Below, one piece after another: positions 26,127 through 33,891 of a stretch of 64,000 nt of DNA. The translations under genes were made by a program, and so were the position numbers. The stretch comes from Gemmatimonadota bacterium (GTDB lineage Bacteria; Gemmatimonadota; Gemmatimonadetes; Gemmatimonadales; GWC2-71-9), in contig VGVQ01000008.1 in the NCBI GenBank assembly GCA_016874005.1, positions 62,001 to 126,000 of the forward strand. Reading direction: 5' to 3'. The notes beneath the pieces were generated by a model, which saw nothing but the letters and a program-made list of their open reading frames with translations, did not search any database and was not told the DNA's origin. Each line of letters begins with the position of its first letter. Position 1 is the stretch's first letter.

Positions 26127-26588
26127 TTATGGACACCACCAAAGCGCGGCTCGTTTTGCGTAACCGATCCGAGGGAGGACCGCGGCGGCGACGAGGACGC
26201 CCCCCCACAGGGACACCAACAGCGCGACCACATGGGCGAGCCCCATCCGGCGGCGCCAGGCCGTCACCGCGCCCCACAAGCCGGCCAGACCGACGACGCC
26301 CGCGGCGCCGAGGTAGAGAAAGAGCGCCGTGCCACAGGCGTGGAAATAGGGCCACTGGGTCATCGCCAAGCCGAGCAGGGCGCCCAGACCGACCCGAAAC
26401 CAGGTCGCGATTCGGTCACGCCCGGCGACCGGCAGGCTCGATGACCCACCCCCACCCGAGCGCGCTGCCGGCGGCGGCGGTGCCCCACCTGCCGGCGACG
26501 CCTTGGCGGCCGGGGTCGCCGCGATCAGCTTGTCGATGTTCGCGAGTTCTTTGTCCCAGTCGCGGGGACCGCCCAGTTCGGGGCTCAC
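26127..26588 (-). CDS. Small membrane protein of unknown function
   Basis: From GTG 26588 (GTGA overlap with the regulator stop) the product has 153 residues. Residues 1-60 are hydrophilic and Ala/Pro/Gly-rich (GGAPPPPAARSGGGG). Three hydrophobic segments follow (VGLGALLGLAMTQWP, YLGAAGVVGLAGLWGAV, VVALLVSLWGGVLVAAAVL). The frame extends 31 codons upstream inside the regulator gene. I do not recognise the family. Cotranscription with the NtrC-type regulator suggests it may be part of the same pathway. Confidence 0.6.
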   Translation of the reverse strand: MSPELGGPRDWDKELANIDKLIAATPAAKASPAGGAPPPPAARSGGGGSSSLPVAGRDRIATWFRVGLGALLGLAMTQWPYFHACGTALFLYLGAAGVVGLAGLWGAVTAWRRRMGLAHVVALLVSLWGGVLVAAAVLPRIGYAKRAALWWCP

Positions 26589-27934
26589 GTGGACTCCCGG
26601 CTGATCTGGTACTTCTCGATCTTCTTGTAGAGGTTGGAACGCGGCATCGCCAACGCCCGGGCCGTCTCGGCGATGTTCCAATCGTTCTTGGCCAACGCCT
26701 GGACGATCTGGGCTCGCTCCGCCTCGATCACCGAGCGACCGAGGCTCGCCGATTCCTCCGCCGGAAGCGGCGGCGGGATCAACCGCTCGACGTCCTGGCC
26801 GGTCACCGAATTGGTCCGCGCCAGGATCAGGAGCCGCTCGATGGCGTTTCGTAGCTCCCGGACGTTACCGGGCCAGGCGCGATTCTTGAGCTTGTCGACC
26901 GCCTCGGTGGTGAAGGTGCGGACTGGAATCCCTCCCCGTCCAGCCAACTGCTCCACGAAATGGGCGATCAGCTCCGGAATATCCTCCCGCCGCTGCCGGA
27001 TCGGCGGCACCACGATCGGCACGACGTTCAACCGGTAGTAGAGATCCTCGCGGAAGCGTCCTTCGGCGATCTCTTCCGCGACGACCTTGTTGGTCGCCGC
27101 CAGCACCCGGACATCGACTTGTTGCGGCCGAGCCCCGCCAATCCGGGTCACCACGCCTTGCTGGAGCACCCGGAGCACTTTCGCCTGCGCCGACAACGAC
27201 ATGTCGCCGATCTCATCGAGGAACAGGGTGCCCCCGTCGGCGAGCTCGAACTTGCCGGGACGGTCGGCCACGGCGCCGGTGAAGCTCCCCTTGATGTGGC
27301 CGAACAGCTCGCTTTCGATCAATTCGTTGGGGATCGCCGCGCAATTGACTTCGATGAACGCCCGCTCTCGCCGTCGCGAGGCCTCGTGAATGGCCCGGGC
27401 TACGAGTTCTTTCCCGGTCCCGTTTTCTCCGGTGATCAGGACCCGGGAGTCCGTCGGCCCCACCCTGCCGATCAGGTCTCGCACCGCCCGCAGCGCCGAG
27501 CTGGAACCGACCATCGGGTACTTGGTGTCGATCGCCCCTTTGAGCCGTTCGTTCTCGCCACTCAAGGCAACCGATGACAAGGCGTTGCGCAGCGTGACCA
27601 TGAGACGGTCGGAGTCGAGCGGCTTCTCGAGAAAATCGAACGCGCCCCGCTGGGTGGCCTGCACCGCGGTCGCGATCGTGCCATGTCCGGAGATCATCAC
27701 CACCGCCACGCCCGGATCAACCGCTTTGAGCTTCGAGAGGACTTCCAGCCCATCGAGGCCAGCCATCTTCACGTCGAGGACGACGACGTGGGGCCGAAAC
27801 TCCGGGAACAGGAGCAGTCCCTCGCGACCCGAGGACGCCAGCTGGACTTCGAGACCCTCGTATTCGATCACCTGCTTGAGCGCCTCCCTCACGGCCGGCT
27901 CGTCGTCGATGACGAGGACCCGTCCCTCGATCAT
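26585..27934 (-). CDS. Sigma-54-dependent response regulator (NtrC/NtrX type)
   Basis: A 449-residue activator from ATG 27934. Receiver domain: VLVIDDEPAVRE, phospho-acceptor region HVVVLDVKMAGLDGLE and the late FLEKPLD. The AAA+ domain has Walker A GENGTGKE, the sigma-54 loop as KGSFTGAV (GAFTGA with Ala to Ser) and Walker B GGTLFLDEIGDM. A Fis-type helix-turn-helix ends the protein (WNIAETARALAMPRSNLYKKIEKY). No histidine kinase is encoded nearby, so it is an orphan regulator. It overlaps both neighbours by four bases. Confidence 0.93.
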   Translation of the reverse strand: MIEGRVLVIDDEPAVREALKQVIEYEGLEVQLASSGREGLLLFPEFRPHVVVLDVKMAGLDGLEVLSKLKAVDPGVAVVMISGHGTIATAVQATQRGAFDFLEKPLDSDRLMVTLRNALSSVALSGENERLKGAIDTKYPMVGSSSALRAVRDLIGRVGPTDSRVLITGENGTGKELVARAIHEASRRRERAFIEVNCAAIPNELIESELFGHIKGSFTGAVADRPGKFELADGGTLFLDEIGDMSLSAQAKVLRVLQQGVVTRIGGARPQQVDVRVLAATNKVVAEEIAEGRFREDLYYRLNVVPIVVPPIRQRREDIPELIAHFVEQLAGRGGIPVRTFTTEAVDKLKNRAWPGNVRELRNAIERLLILARTNSVTGQDVERLIPPPLPAEESASLGRSVIEAERAQIVQALAKNDWNIAETARALAMPRSNLYKKIEKYQISREST

Positions 27935-28569
27935 CGCTCCACCTTCCCATAGAGCACCGCGCCCGCTCGGGTAACCCGGATCCCCGTGATCCAGCTGTCG
28001 ACCGGAAACGCGATTCGGGGAGTGGCACCCGGCACCAACGCGTCCAGAACCGGTCCCCACACGCCGCTCGGGAGGCCAAGACCTCGGATCGCGATCTGGG
28101 TGATCTGCCATTCGCCCCGGCCAACCCGAACGAGATCGAGTGGCCCGCGAATCTCGACCCGCTCCCGCTCGGCGAGGAGGCCCCCCACCGGCCCGAGCGA
28201 TCGCGGCAGTCGTTTGGTGTCGACCCGACCGCGAACCGAGACCTCGCCGTCGTAGAGCCGGACTTCGATGCTATCGGCAATACCCGGCGAACGCCGGTCG
28301 ATCTCCGCGGCAACCAGGGCCTCGGCCTCTTTCTCGGTGACGGTGACCGAATCGACCCGCCCCTGGGCGAGCGAGTCGAGCCGGGCCCGGGCTCGCTCCC
28401 GCAGCTCGTCCGGCGACGAGGCGGCATCGGCGGTGGGGGCGGGTTCGGCGGTCATCCGGTGAACGGCACGGCGGATCTGATCCCGATTGATCCAGGCAAG
28501 GTAGCCCGCTCCGACGAGCAGCAGGAAGCCAAGCAACCGAAACGGGGCACTGAGACAGCTCAGCGTCAC
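27931..28569 (-). CDS. Membrane-anchored protein of unknown function
   Basis: A 212-residue protein from GTG 28569 (GTGA overlap with thpR). One N-terminal membrane helix (LLGFLLLVGAGYLAWI) precedes a soluble region with repeated short strands: VEVRLYDGEVSVRGRVDTKRLP and ERVEIRGPLDLVRVGRGEWQITQIAIRGLGLPSGVW. This lipid/ligand-binding-like strand pattern recalls LptC- or DUF2993-like proteins but is not a firm match. Translationally linked to the sigma-54 regulator downstream. Confidence 0.55.
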   Translation of the reverse strand: MTLSCLSAPFRLLGFLLLVGAGYLAWINRDQIRRAVHRMTAEPAPTADAASSPDELRERARARLDSLAQGRVDSVTVTEKEAEALVAAEIDRRSPGIADSIEVRLYDGEVSVRGRVDTKRLPRSLGPVGGLLAERERVEIRGPLDLVRVGRGEWQITQIAIRGLGLPSGVWGPVLDALVPGATPRIAFPVDSWITGIRVTRAGAVLYGKVER

Positions 28570-29117
28570 GCCAGCACCACCTGGTGACGCACCGCATACC
28601 GAGGCCCGTCCTTGGTCAACTCGCTCTCGTACAGCACGATCCGGTCGCCAAGGAAGGCGTCCCCCGGCCCGATCGACTCGACCAGATCCTGCCAACCCGG
28701 CGGCAGCCGATGGCCCTCCCGAACTCGCCCGAGCGTCACGTGCGGTCGAAACGGCCGGCCCTCTGGGGGGAAACCCAACTGCTCACCGGAACGCTCCAGT
28801 CGGTCTTGGAGCAACTCCAGGCTGGGTTCGGCGTCGATGGCCAGGTGAATCACCCGAGGCCGGTCGACGCTGGGGAACACCCCCGCGCCCTGCAGCGTCA
28901 TCGCGATCGGCCGGGTCCCCCGAGCGGCAAAGTCGATTGCCTCCGCGATCGTCTCCAAGCGATCGGGCGCCACTTCACCGAAGAATTTGAGGGTCACGTG
29001 AATGCCCTCGGGCCGGACCCATCGCACCGGCCAGTTCGCCTCGCGGAGCCGATCCAAGATCACCGCAACCTCACCTTCGGCCGAGGCGGCGAGCGGGACG
29101 GCAACGAATAACCTCAT
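28566..29117 (-). CDS. thpR: RNA 2',3'-cyclic phosphodiesterase ThpR
   Basis: A 183-residue 2H phosphoesterase. The two catalytic HxT(L) motifs are HVTLKFFGEV near residue 40 and HVTLGRVREG near 126. The start MRLFVAVPL is typical. The enzyme opens 2',3'-cyclic phosphates on RNA and was first known as a 2'-5' RNA ligase. Its ATG overlaps the larE stop (ATGA). Confidence 0.92.
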   Translation of the reverse strand: MRLFVAVPLAASAEGEVAVILDRLREANWPVRWVRPEGIHVTLKFFGEVAPDRLETIAEAIDFAARGTRPIAMTLQGAGVFPSVDRPRVIHLAIDAEPSLELLQDRLERSGEQLGFPPEGRPFRPHVTLGRVREGHRLPPGWQDLVESIGPGDAFLGDRIVLYESELTKDGPRYAVRHQVVLA

Positions 29118-29911
29118 GAGGCAACCGGGAGAAGACTACCGCGCCGGTAGCCGCGGGGATCTCGCTCGACGGAAGAAAAGCCCAGCCCGCCCAGTGCCGG
29201 GACGACCTCGCCCCACCGGCCGTCCAACAGCTCGAACATATCGGGATTGACCTCGATTCGCGCGGTGGTTCCCAGGTGGCGTACCCGTAGATCGCCGCTG
29301 ATGCCCAGGGAGCGAAGAAAGGCCTCGGCTTGGTCGACTTGCCGGAGTCGATCGCCGGTGACTTCGAGCCCATAGCGGATCCGACTGGCCAAACAGGGCG
29401 CTGCTGGGGCGTCCGCCACCGCGAGGCCGAGACTTCGGGCCGCCTCCCGGATCTCCGCCTTTCTCAAGCCGAGCTCCACGAACGGAGAACGAATCCGTCG
29501 CTCGGCCGCGGCGGAAGCGCCAGGACGGTGCTCCCCCAGGTCGTCCCGGTGGGTCCCGTCGATGATCGTGGCGAAGCCCCGGCGCTCCGCGATCGCCGCC
29601 AGCCGGGTCCACAGTTCCCGCTTGCAGAAGTAGCATCGATCCGGAGCATTGGCCCGATACGACGGATCGTCGAGCTCGTTGGTGTCAACGGCGAGAAAGG
29701 GCACCCCGTGTGCTTCGACCAATTGCTGGGCGGCCTGCCATTGTCCCGCCGGGACCGACGGGCTCATCCCCAGGACCGCCAGGAAACGGTCCGGGCCGAG
29801 CGTCCGCGAGCCGACGATCGCGAGGACGCTCGAATCGACTCCTCCGGAGTAGCCGAGCAACGCCCGGGACACCGACCGAAACCACTGTTCGAGAGCCGCG
29901 AGGTGTGCCAT
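29114..29911 (-). CDS. larE: ATP-dependent sacrificial sulfur transferase LarE
   Basis: LarE provides sulfur to the nickel-pincer cofactor of lactate racemase and related enzymes. From ATG 29911 it has 265 residues. The PP-loop SGGVDSS lies at 22-28, CYFC at 93-96, GTHRDDLGEHRPG at 119-131, and the sacrificial cysteine at about 173 in APCLASR. Family members may instead use a cluster when three cysteines converge; here a single-cysteine mode is the simpler reading. larA, larB and larC are not in the window, so the client enzyme lies elsewhere or the gene has another role. Confidence 0.92.
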   Translation of the reverse strand: MAHLAALEQWFRSVSRALLGYSGGVDSSVLAIVGSRTLGPDRFLAVLGMSPSVPAGQWQAAQQLVEAHGVPFLAVDTNELDDPSYRANAPDRCYFCKRELWTRLAAIAERRGFATIIDGTHRDDLGEHRPGASAAAERRIRSPFVELGLRKAEIREAARSLGLAVADAPAAPCLASRIRYGLEVTGDRLRQVDQAEAFLRSLGISGDLRVRHLGTTARIEVNPDMFELLDGRWGEVVPALGGLGFSSVERDPRGYRRGSLLPVAS

Positions 29912-29965
29912 GCCGGGAAACGTAACGGGCTCGTGCCAGGGCGGAAGCGGAATTAACCTTTCGGC

Positions 29966-30376
29966 ATGGCGAACCCGCGAGTTCCGGAGCACGAACTCGA
30001 GTTCAAGGCGACTCGGGCGGGCGGCCCTGGCGGCCAGCACGTCAATACTTCGAGCACCCGGATCGAAGTCCGTTGGAACGTGATCCGCTCGGCGGCACTT
30101 TCCGACTGGCAGCGGGCCCGCCTGCTCGAGCAGCTGGGGGGCCGGATCGACAGCGAGGGGTGGGTCAGAGTGGTGGCGGCGGCGAGCCGGAGCCAACTGC
30201 AGAACCGGGAGGCGGCCAGGGCGAGACTGCTCACGCTGGTGGCGAACGCCCTCGCCGTTCCCAAGGACCGGAAGGCGACCAAGATCCCTCGCGCCTCCCG
30301 AGAGCAGCGCCTGGAGGCCAAACGCCGCCAGAGCCGGCAGAAGTCCGAGCGCCGCCGCCCGTCCCTCGATGACTGA
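29966..30376 (+). CDS. arfB: Alternative ribosome-rescue factor ArfB (YaeJ/ICT1 family)
   Basis: A 136-residue stalled-ribosome hydrolase. The GGQ motif appears in RAGGPGGQHVNTSSTRIEVRW; the C-terminal tail is basic (KRRQSRQKSERRRPS), as needed to enter the empty mRNA channel. It releases peptide from ribosomes without a stop codon. TAACCT ends six bases before the ATG, a possible -10 box for a leaderless message. Its last codons overlap the next gene. Confidence 0.93.
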   Translation: MANPRVPEHELEFKATRAGGPGGQHVNTSSTRIEVRWNVIRSAALSDWQRARLLEQLGGRIDSEGWVRVVAAASRSQLQNREAARARLLTLVANALAVPKDRKATKIPRASREQRLEAKRRQSRQKSERRRPSLDD

Positions 30377-30668
30377 CGAACCTCCCGGTCCGTGGCGGTA
30401 CTTTCAAAGCCGCGAGGTCAAGGAGGCCAGGGCCTGGGCCGCCAGCGGCGGCATCGCCGTCCACGAGAACATTTTCAAGTCGCGGGGCCGGCGCACCTGT
30501 CACCTGCTCGCCGTCGACGAGACGCGCTTGGTCCGGGCGGCAGTTTCGGTCGGCTGCTCGCCGTACTGGATTCAGCGCACCAACACCCTCCATTTCGACT
30601 TGGTCGAGCCCCAGTTGACCCGGGCCCTCGATCTCTGCCCGAACTATCCTCCCGCTACCGGACGGTGA
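30369..30668 (+). CDS. Small DUF4031-like protein
   Basis: A 99-residue protein whose ATG overlaps the arfB end by eight bases. The pattern CHLLAVDETRLVRAAVSVGCSPYWIQ then HFDLVEPQLTRALDLC resembles the small DUF4031 family, but I cannot be sure by eye. It has no signal or membrane segment. Coupling to arfB could mean a translation-linked role. Its 3' end overlaps the converging DUF2911 gene by 14 bases. Confidence 0.6.
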   Translation: MTDEPPGPWRYFQSREVKEARAWAASGGIAVHENIFKSRGRRTCHLLAVDETRLVRAAVSVGCSPYWIQRTNTLHFDLVEPQLTRALDLCPNYPPATGR

Positions 30669-31803
30669 ACCGCGCCACCCAGCGAGTATGGTCCCAGTCG
30701 AAGCGCAACTCACCCCGACCGCCGGCTTCGACGACGCTGATGGTGAACCGCTCCACCAACTGATCGAGCCGCTCGACATCGAGCTCGACCCGGCCGAGGT
30801 CCTGGGCCGGATCGTGGGCGGTGCCCCATTGTCCGGTCTGTTTGTTGACGATCAAGGACACCCCCCGCGTCGTGGGGAGGGTCCAGAGGGTGTAGCTGCC
30901 CGCCGGAACGGACAAGCTCCCGATCGACAGCGGCCGATCGGTACGAAACTGGGTTGCCGCGTTGGCGCCGGTGCGCCATACCTGGTCATACGGTACGACC
31001 CCGCCCACGATCTGACGACCTCGTTTCGAGGGCCGGCCATAGTCGACCCATAGCGAGGCCCCGAGCACCACGCTCTGCACCGTGTCGCGGGTCGACAGCG
31101 CTCCCGCCGCCTGACCGGCGCGCTCCCGGTTGATGAAGGCTTCGGTCAATCGGTCGAAGTCCAGATCGCCCCGGCGGTGGGCGACGACCTTGATCGTGGT
31201 CCGGCCGCCGTCGACGCCCTGCGGCAACCCCTCTCGGTCGACTTTCGCCATCATCGGTTGGCCGAAGAAGTCGACCGCCAGCGAATCACCCCGCCGCACC
31301 ACCGGAGACCTGGTCACGGCCCGACCACCGATGCCCCACTGGGCGACCACGACACTATCGGCGGTTCGGGCCACGGCGGCCTTGGTGGTCAGGCCGAACA
31401 GACCCCAGGAGTACAAGGTGAACGGAACGGCATCGGCGGGCCCGGCGATCTTCAGGGTGTCGATCCGGCCTCCGCGATCGAGCACGGCGACAATGCCATC
31501 GGCTCCAAACCGCGCCACGACCGACTGGGCAGGCGGCGCGCCCGGACCCTCGACGGCGGCCTTCGCGGTGCTCTCGAGCGACCGGACCGACCGGTCTTCG
31601 CGGAACTCGACCCGGTAGTCGAGGACCCTCACCCGAGGGGTGATGGTCACCAACCTGCCCTCGAGACGCTCGGCGCTAGCCGTCACCCGCTCGAAAGCAA
31701 CGGTGTCCTTGCCTAACGTGGTCACCCAGAAGTCGCGCCGCTGTCCCGAGGCGGAGCCGGTGATCAGGAACAGCAACAGTGTGGCGTGGATCGATTCTCG
31801 CAT
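30655..31803 (-). CDS. Exported DUF2911-domain protein
   Basis: A 382-residue exported protein from ATG 31803, with signal peptide MRESIHATLLLFLITGSASG-Q. The first 230 residues are beta-rich without a recognised family. The C-terminal 150 residues are DUF2911: SLWVDYGRPSKRGRQIVGGVVPYDQVWRTGANAATQFRTD, then LSVPAGSYTLWTLP and LIVNKQTGQWGTA. DUF2911 proteins are common in Bacteroidetes and related bacteria and have no proven function; location is probably periplasmic. Confidence 0.85.
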   Translation of the reverse strand: MRESIHATLLLFLITGSASGQRRDFWVTTLGKDTVAFERVTASAERLEGRLVTITPRVRVLDYRVEFREDRSVRSLESTAKAAVEGPGAPPAQSVVARFGADGIVAVLDRGGRIDTLKIAGPADAVPFTLYSWGLFGLTTKAAVARTADSVVVAQWGIGGRAVTRSPVVRRGDSLAVDFFGQPMMAKVDREGLPQGVDGGRTTIKVVAHRRGDLDFDRLTEAFINRERAGQAAGALSTRDTVQSVVLGASLWVDYGRPSKRGRQIVGGVVPYDQVWRTGANAATQFRTDRPLSIGSLSVPAGSYTLWTLPTTRGVSLIVNKQTGQWGTAHDPAQDLGRVELDVERLDQLVERFTISVVEAGGRGELRFDWDHTRWVARFTVR

Positions 31804-31835
31804 CGCAGTCTCCCGTTGACGAGCCGTCGTGGCGA

Positions 31836-32074
31836 TCACCGGCCGGTCGGCGGAATCACCAGGTCTCCACGCTTCCGCTGGCCGGTTGCTGCGACGGTCC
31901 AGGCGCCGCCGGTGGCGGAGACCGCGGTGATCGCACTCGAGGGAATCTTAACCCGCGGCGGCCCCCGAAAAAGCCGTTCGTCGGCATCCAGATGCAGCTG
32001 GCCGACGCCGGAGCCGGTCGGCGCAGTTGATCGTCGGCCCGATCAGGATCCTCGAACGGGGGCGCTTCGGTCAC
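31836..32074 (-). pseudogene. Possible frameshifted small gene behind the SRPBCC gene
   Basis: A GTG at 32074 overlaps the SRPBCC stop (GTGA) and reads MTEAPPFEDPDRADDQ before losing sense. A second minus-strand frame, open without a start from 32042 to 31836, reads VGQLHLDADERLFRG and RVKIPSSAITAVSAT, a strand pattern resembling small PH-like domains. Together they suggest one gene of about 80 codons broken by a one- or two-base indel near 32040-32055. Without a homologue this stays tentative. The rest of the gap between 31804 and 32070 shows nothing else. Confidence 0.4.
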
Positions 32075-32622
32075 GATTCCGCGGCCAGGCGCTGGCGGCG
32101 GCCGTTGAGCCGGGTCTCGATGTCCGCCACCCAGCGCGCCAGGTAGTCTCGGCGGCCGCCGAACAACCGTACGAGCGGTCGCTCGAGCGGGTTTTCGATG
32201 GTGGTCGCCTCCACCACGGACAACTCGGTTTGGCCGTCGACGGCGCGCCACTGGTAGATCCACCGCCTCGGGGTGAGCCGCGACGTGGCCACCTCGACCT
32301 CGATCCGGCCCGGCAGAGCGGCGGTCCGGGCCAAGGGCGTCCACCGCCCACGGCGATCGCGTTCCTGCCACCGAACGATCCCACCGGCCTCGGGCAGCCG
32401 TTCGAGACTCACCACATCGCGCCGCCAGGTGGGCATGGCATCGAGGTCGGTGAGGACGGCGAAGATCGCATCAGGCGAGGTGGGCAACCGTTGGACCATC
32501 GTGGTTTGATAGACGGGTGGCAACCAGAACCCGACGAGGACGCCCAGGGCGAGCACCACGATGGGGGCAAGCGCGAGGACCCGTGTGATCCGAGCCCGGC
32601 GTTGGCGTTGACGGCGGTTCAT
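32071..32622 (-). CDS. SRPBCC-family protein with N-terminal membrane anchor
   Basis: A 183-residue protein from ATG 32622, overlapping the marR stop (ATGA). A membrane helix (VLALAPIVVLALGVLVGFWLP) follows a basic N terminus. Residues 40-180 look like a START/SRPBCC helix-grip fold: LPTSPDAIFAVLTDLDAMPTWRRDVVSLE and the long C-terminal helix NPLERPLVRLFGGRRDYLARWVADIE. Such folds bind hydrophobic ligands. Cotranscription with a MarR regulator suggests the two respond to the same ligand, which is an inference. Confidence 0.75.
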   Translation of the reverse strand: MNRRQRQRRARITRVLALAPIVVLALGVLVGFWLPPVYQTTMVQRLPTSPDAIFAVLTDLDAMPTWRRDVVSLERLPEAGGIVRWQERDRRGRWTPLARTAALPGRIEVEVATSRLTPRRWIYQWRAVDGQTELSVVEATTIENPLERPLVRLFGGRRDYLARWVADIETRLNGRRQRLAAES

Positions 32623-33101
32623 CCGATTCCCTTTCGCTTCCGGGGAGTGCCAGGTGAGTTGGGGACTGGCCCCAGTCGGCGAGCGGCCTGGGCCAGCGAC
32701 ACCACGCCGGCGATCGACGAGGATCGATCGGCCGGCGCCATCGAGGCGAGCAGCAGCCGCACTCGGTCGGGGTCGATCAGCGCTTTGGTCCGCGCGGCCC
32801 GTTCGCCGGCTGGCGTGAGGCGGAGGGCGACACGGCGGCGGTCGTCGTCGTCTCGTTCGCGCCGGACCATGCCGGCTTTGGCGAGCCGATCGACGAGGAG
32901 GGACATGGTGGGCAGCGCGACGCCCATCGCCCGGGCCAGGTCGGAGAGCGTGGAGGCGTGGACCCGGTCGAGATGACTCAAGGCGGTGGCTTGGTGGACG
33001 CTCAGCTGGCCGCCGGCGCCGTCGTCCACGACCCGTTGGCGGAGGGCGTGATGGAGGACCGGGTAGGCGGCGAGGAGCTGGCGGACGGGGTCGCGGCGCA
33101 C
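32619..33101 (-). CDS. MarR-family transcriptional regulator
   Basis: A 160-residue one-component regulator from GTG 33101. The winged helix is ASTLSDLARAMGVALPTMSLLVDRLAKAGMVRRERDDDDRRRVALRLTPAG in overall pattern, with the DDRR wing typical of MarR. Its GTG lies five bases from an AT-rich palindrome that overlaps its own predicted -10 box, so autorepression is likely. The divergent tonB-pxpABC operon begins 120 bases away and may also be a target. Confidence 0.88.
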   Translation of the reverse strand: MRRDPVRQLLAAYPVLHHALRQRVVDDGAGGQLSVHQATALSHLDRVHASTLSDLARAMGVALPTMSLLVDRLAKAGMVRRERDDDDRRRVALRLTPAGERAARTKALIDPDRVRLLLASMAPADRSSSIAGVVSLAQAARRLGPVPNSPGTPRKRKGIG

Positions 33102-33105
33102 GCAA

Positions 33106-33125
33106 TTATTTTATTAGTAAAATAA
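33106..33125. promoter_or_regulatory. AT-rich palindromic operator, probable MarR-family site
   Basis: Arms TTATTTTA (33106-33113) and TAAAATAA (33118-33125) are exact complements around TTAG. Twenty bases with one G and no C stand out sharply in this GC-rich sequence. The site overlaps the -10 box of the adjacent marR gene and sits in the divergent region with tonB-pxpABC. Confidence 0.78.
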
Positions 33126-33135
33126 AAATATGCAA
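33108..33135 (-). promoter_or_regulatory. Promoter of marR-SRPBCC, probably leaderless
   Basis: Minus strand: TTGCAT (33135-33130), 16 bases, TAAAAT (33113-33108), then six bases to the GTG at 33101. The -10 box is embedded in the palindrome, so bound repressor would exclude RNA polymerase. Confidence 0.62.
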
Positions 33136-33221
33136 GGCCCACCAAAGCCCAACACCCCGAAACCGCTCTCCCCTTGCCCTCGTCGGGAAAGCCTGACAGA
33201 GTTGACTCGAGGGAACGGACG

Positions 33222-33891
33222 ATGACGTCATTCGAGGTGCTGCCCCCCCCGAGCGGGTTGGGAACGCTGGGGGCTGATCGCGAGCGTGGCTTTCCACCTG
33301 CTCGCGCTGGCGCCCCTCGTCCTTCCCGATCGACCGGAAAACCCAGCCGGCGACCGGATCGATCAGCTGGTGGTCTTCCTGGTCCCCCCCGAACGGCAAT
33401 CCGGCGGGGCCGGTGGCGCGGTGACCCGCTGGTCCGACCGGGCCGGGAACGAGGGAGTCACCCCGGGGCCGCCGCCCAAGACCGAAGACCCCACCGCGCC
33501 GCCACCCGGCGAACCCGGCGACCCGGCGCCGACCGACAGCTTCGTGCCGGGGCGGCTCCTCTCGACGGAGACCGCCTTGAGCGAAATCGAGGTCGACTCG
33601 GTGGTCGAACGGGACCCGAGCAGCGCCGCGCCCAAATACCCGGAGGTCCTCCTGGCGAGGAACATCGAGGGCAGCACCTTCGTGCATTACGTCGTGGACA
33701 CCTTGGGAAGGGTCGACACCGCGACGATTCGGGTGCTCCGATCCACCGCCCCTGAGTTCGCGGCATCGGTCAGGGCTGCCCTGGCCGAGATGCGATTCCG
33801 GCCGGCCCTCCAGGCATCCCGCAAGGTCCGCCAGTGGGTGGAGCAGAACTTTGCCTTCCGGATCGTCAAACCGGCGGCGGACACGACGTGA
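33222..33891 (+). CDS. TonB-like energy-transducer protein, reading frame interrupted at a C8 tract
   Basis: ATG 33222 follows GAGGG by eight bases and reads MTSFEVLPP. At C8 (33243-33250) the sense frame moves: with seven Cs it continues RAGWERWGLIASVAFHLLAL, the normal basic-plus-membrane-helix start of TonB proteins, then a Pro-rich linker (PPPKTEDPTAPPPGEPGDP) and a TonB C-terminal domain (YPEVLLARNIEGSTFVHYVV, MRFRPALQASRKVRQWVEQNFAF). As given, only a version from GTG 33286 is continuous (201 residues). It could be phase-variable or a homopolymer error. The end overlaps pxpA by four bases. Energy transfer to an outer-membrane transporter is the family role. Confidence 0.75.

Noticed and set aside
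26585-27934. Two-component pair with a hidden histidine kinase in the adjacent membrane-protein gene
   Set aside because: Neither neighbour shows H, N or G boxes of a kinase; both are too short.
30061-30310. tRNA or structured RNA in the GC-rich region around arfB
   Set aside because: No cloverleaf or T-loop (GGTTCRANYCC) was found there or elsewhere in the window.
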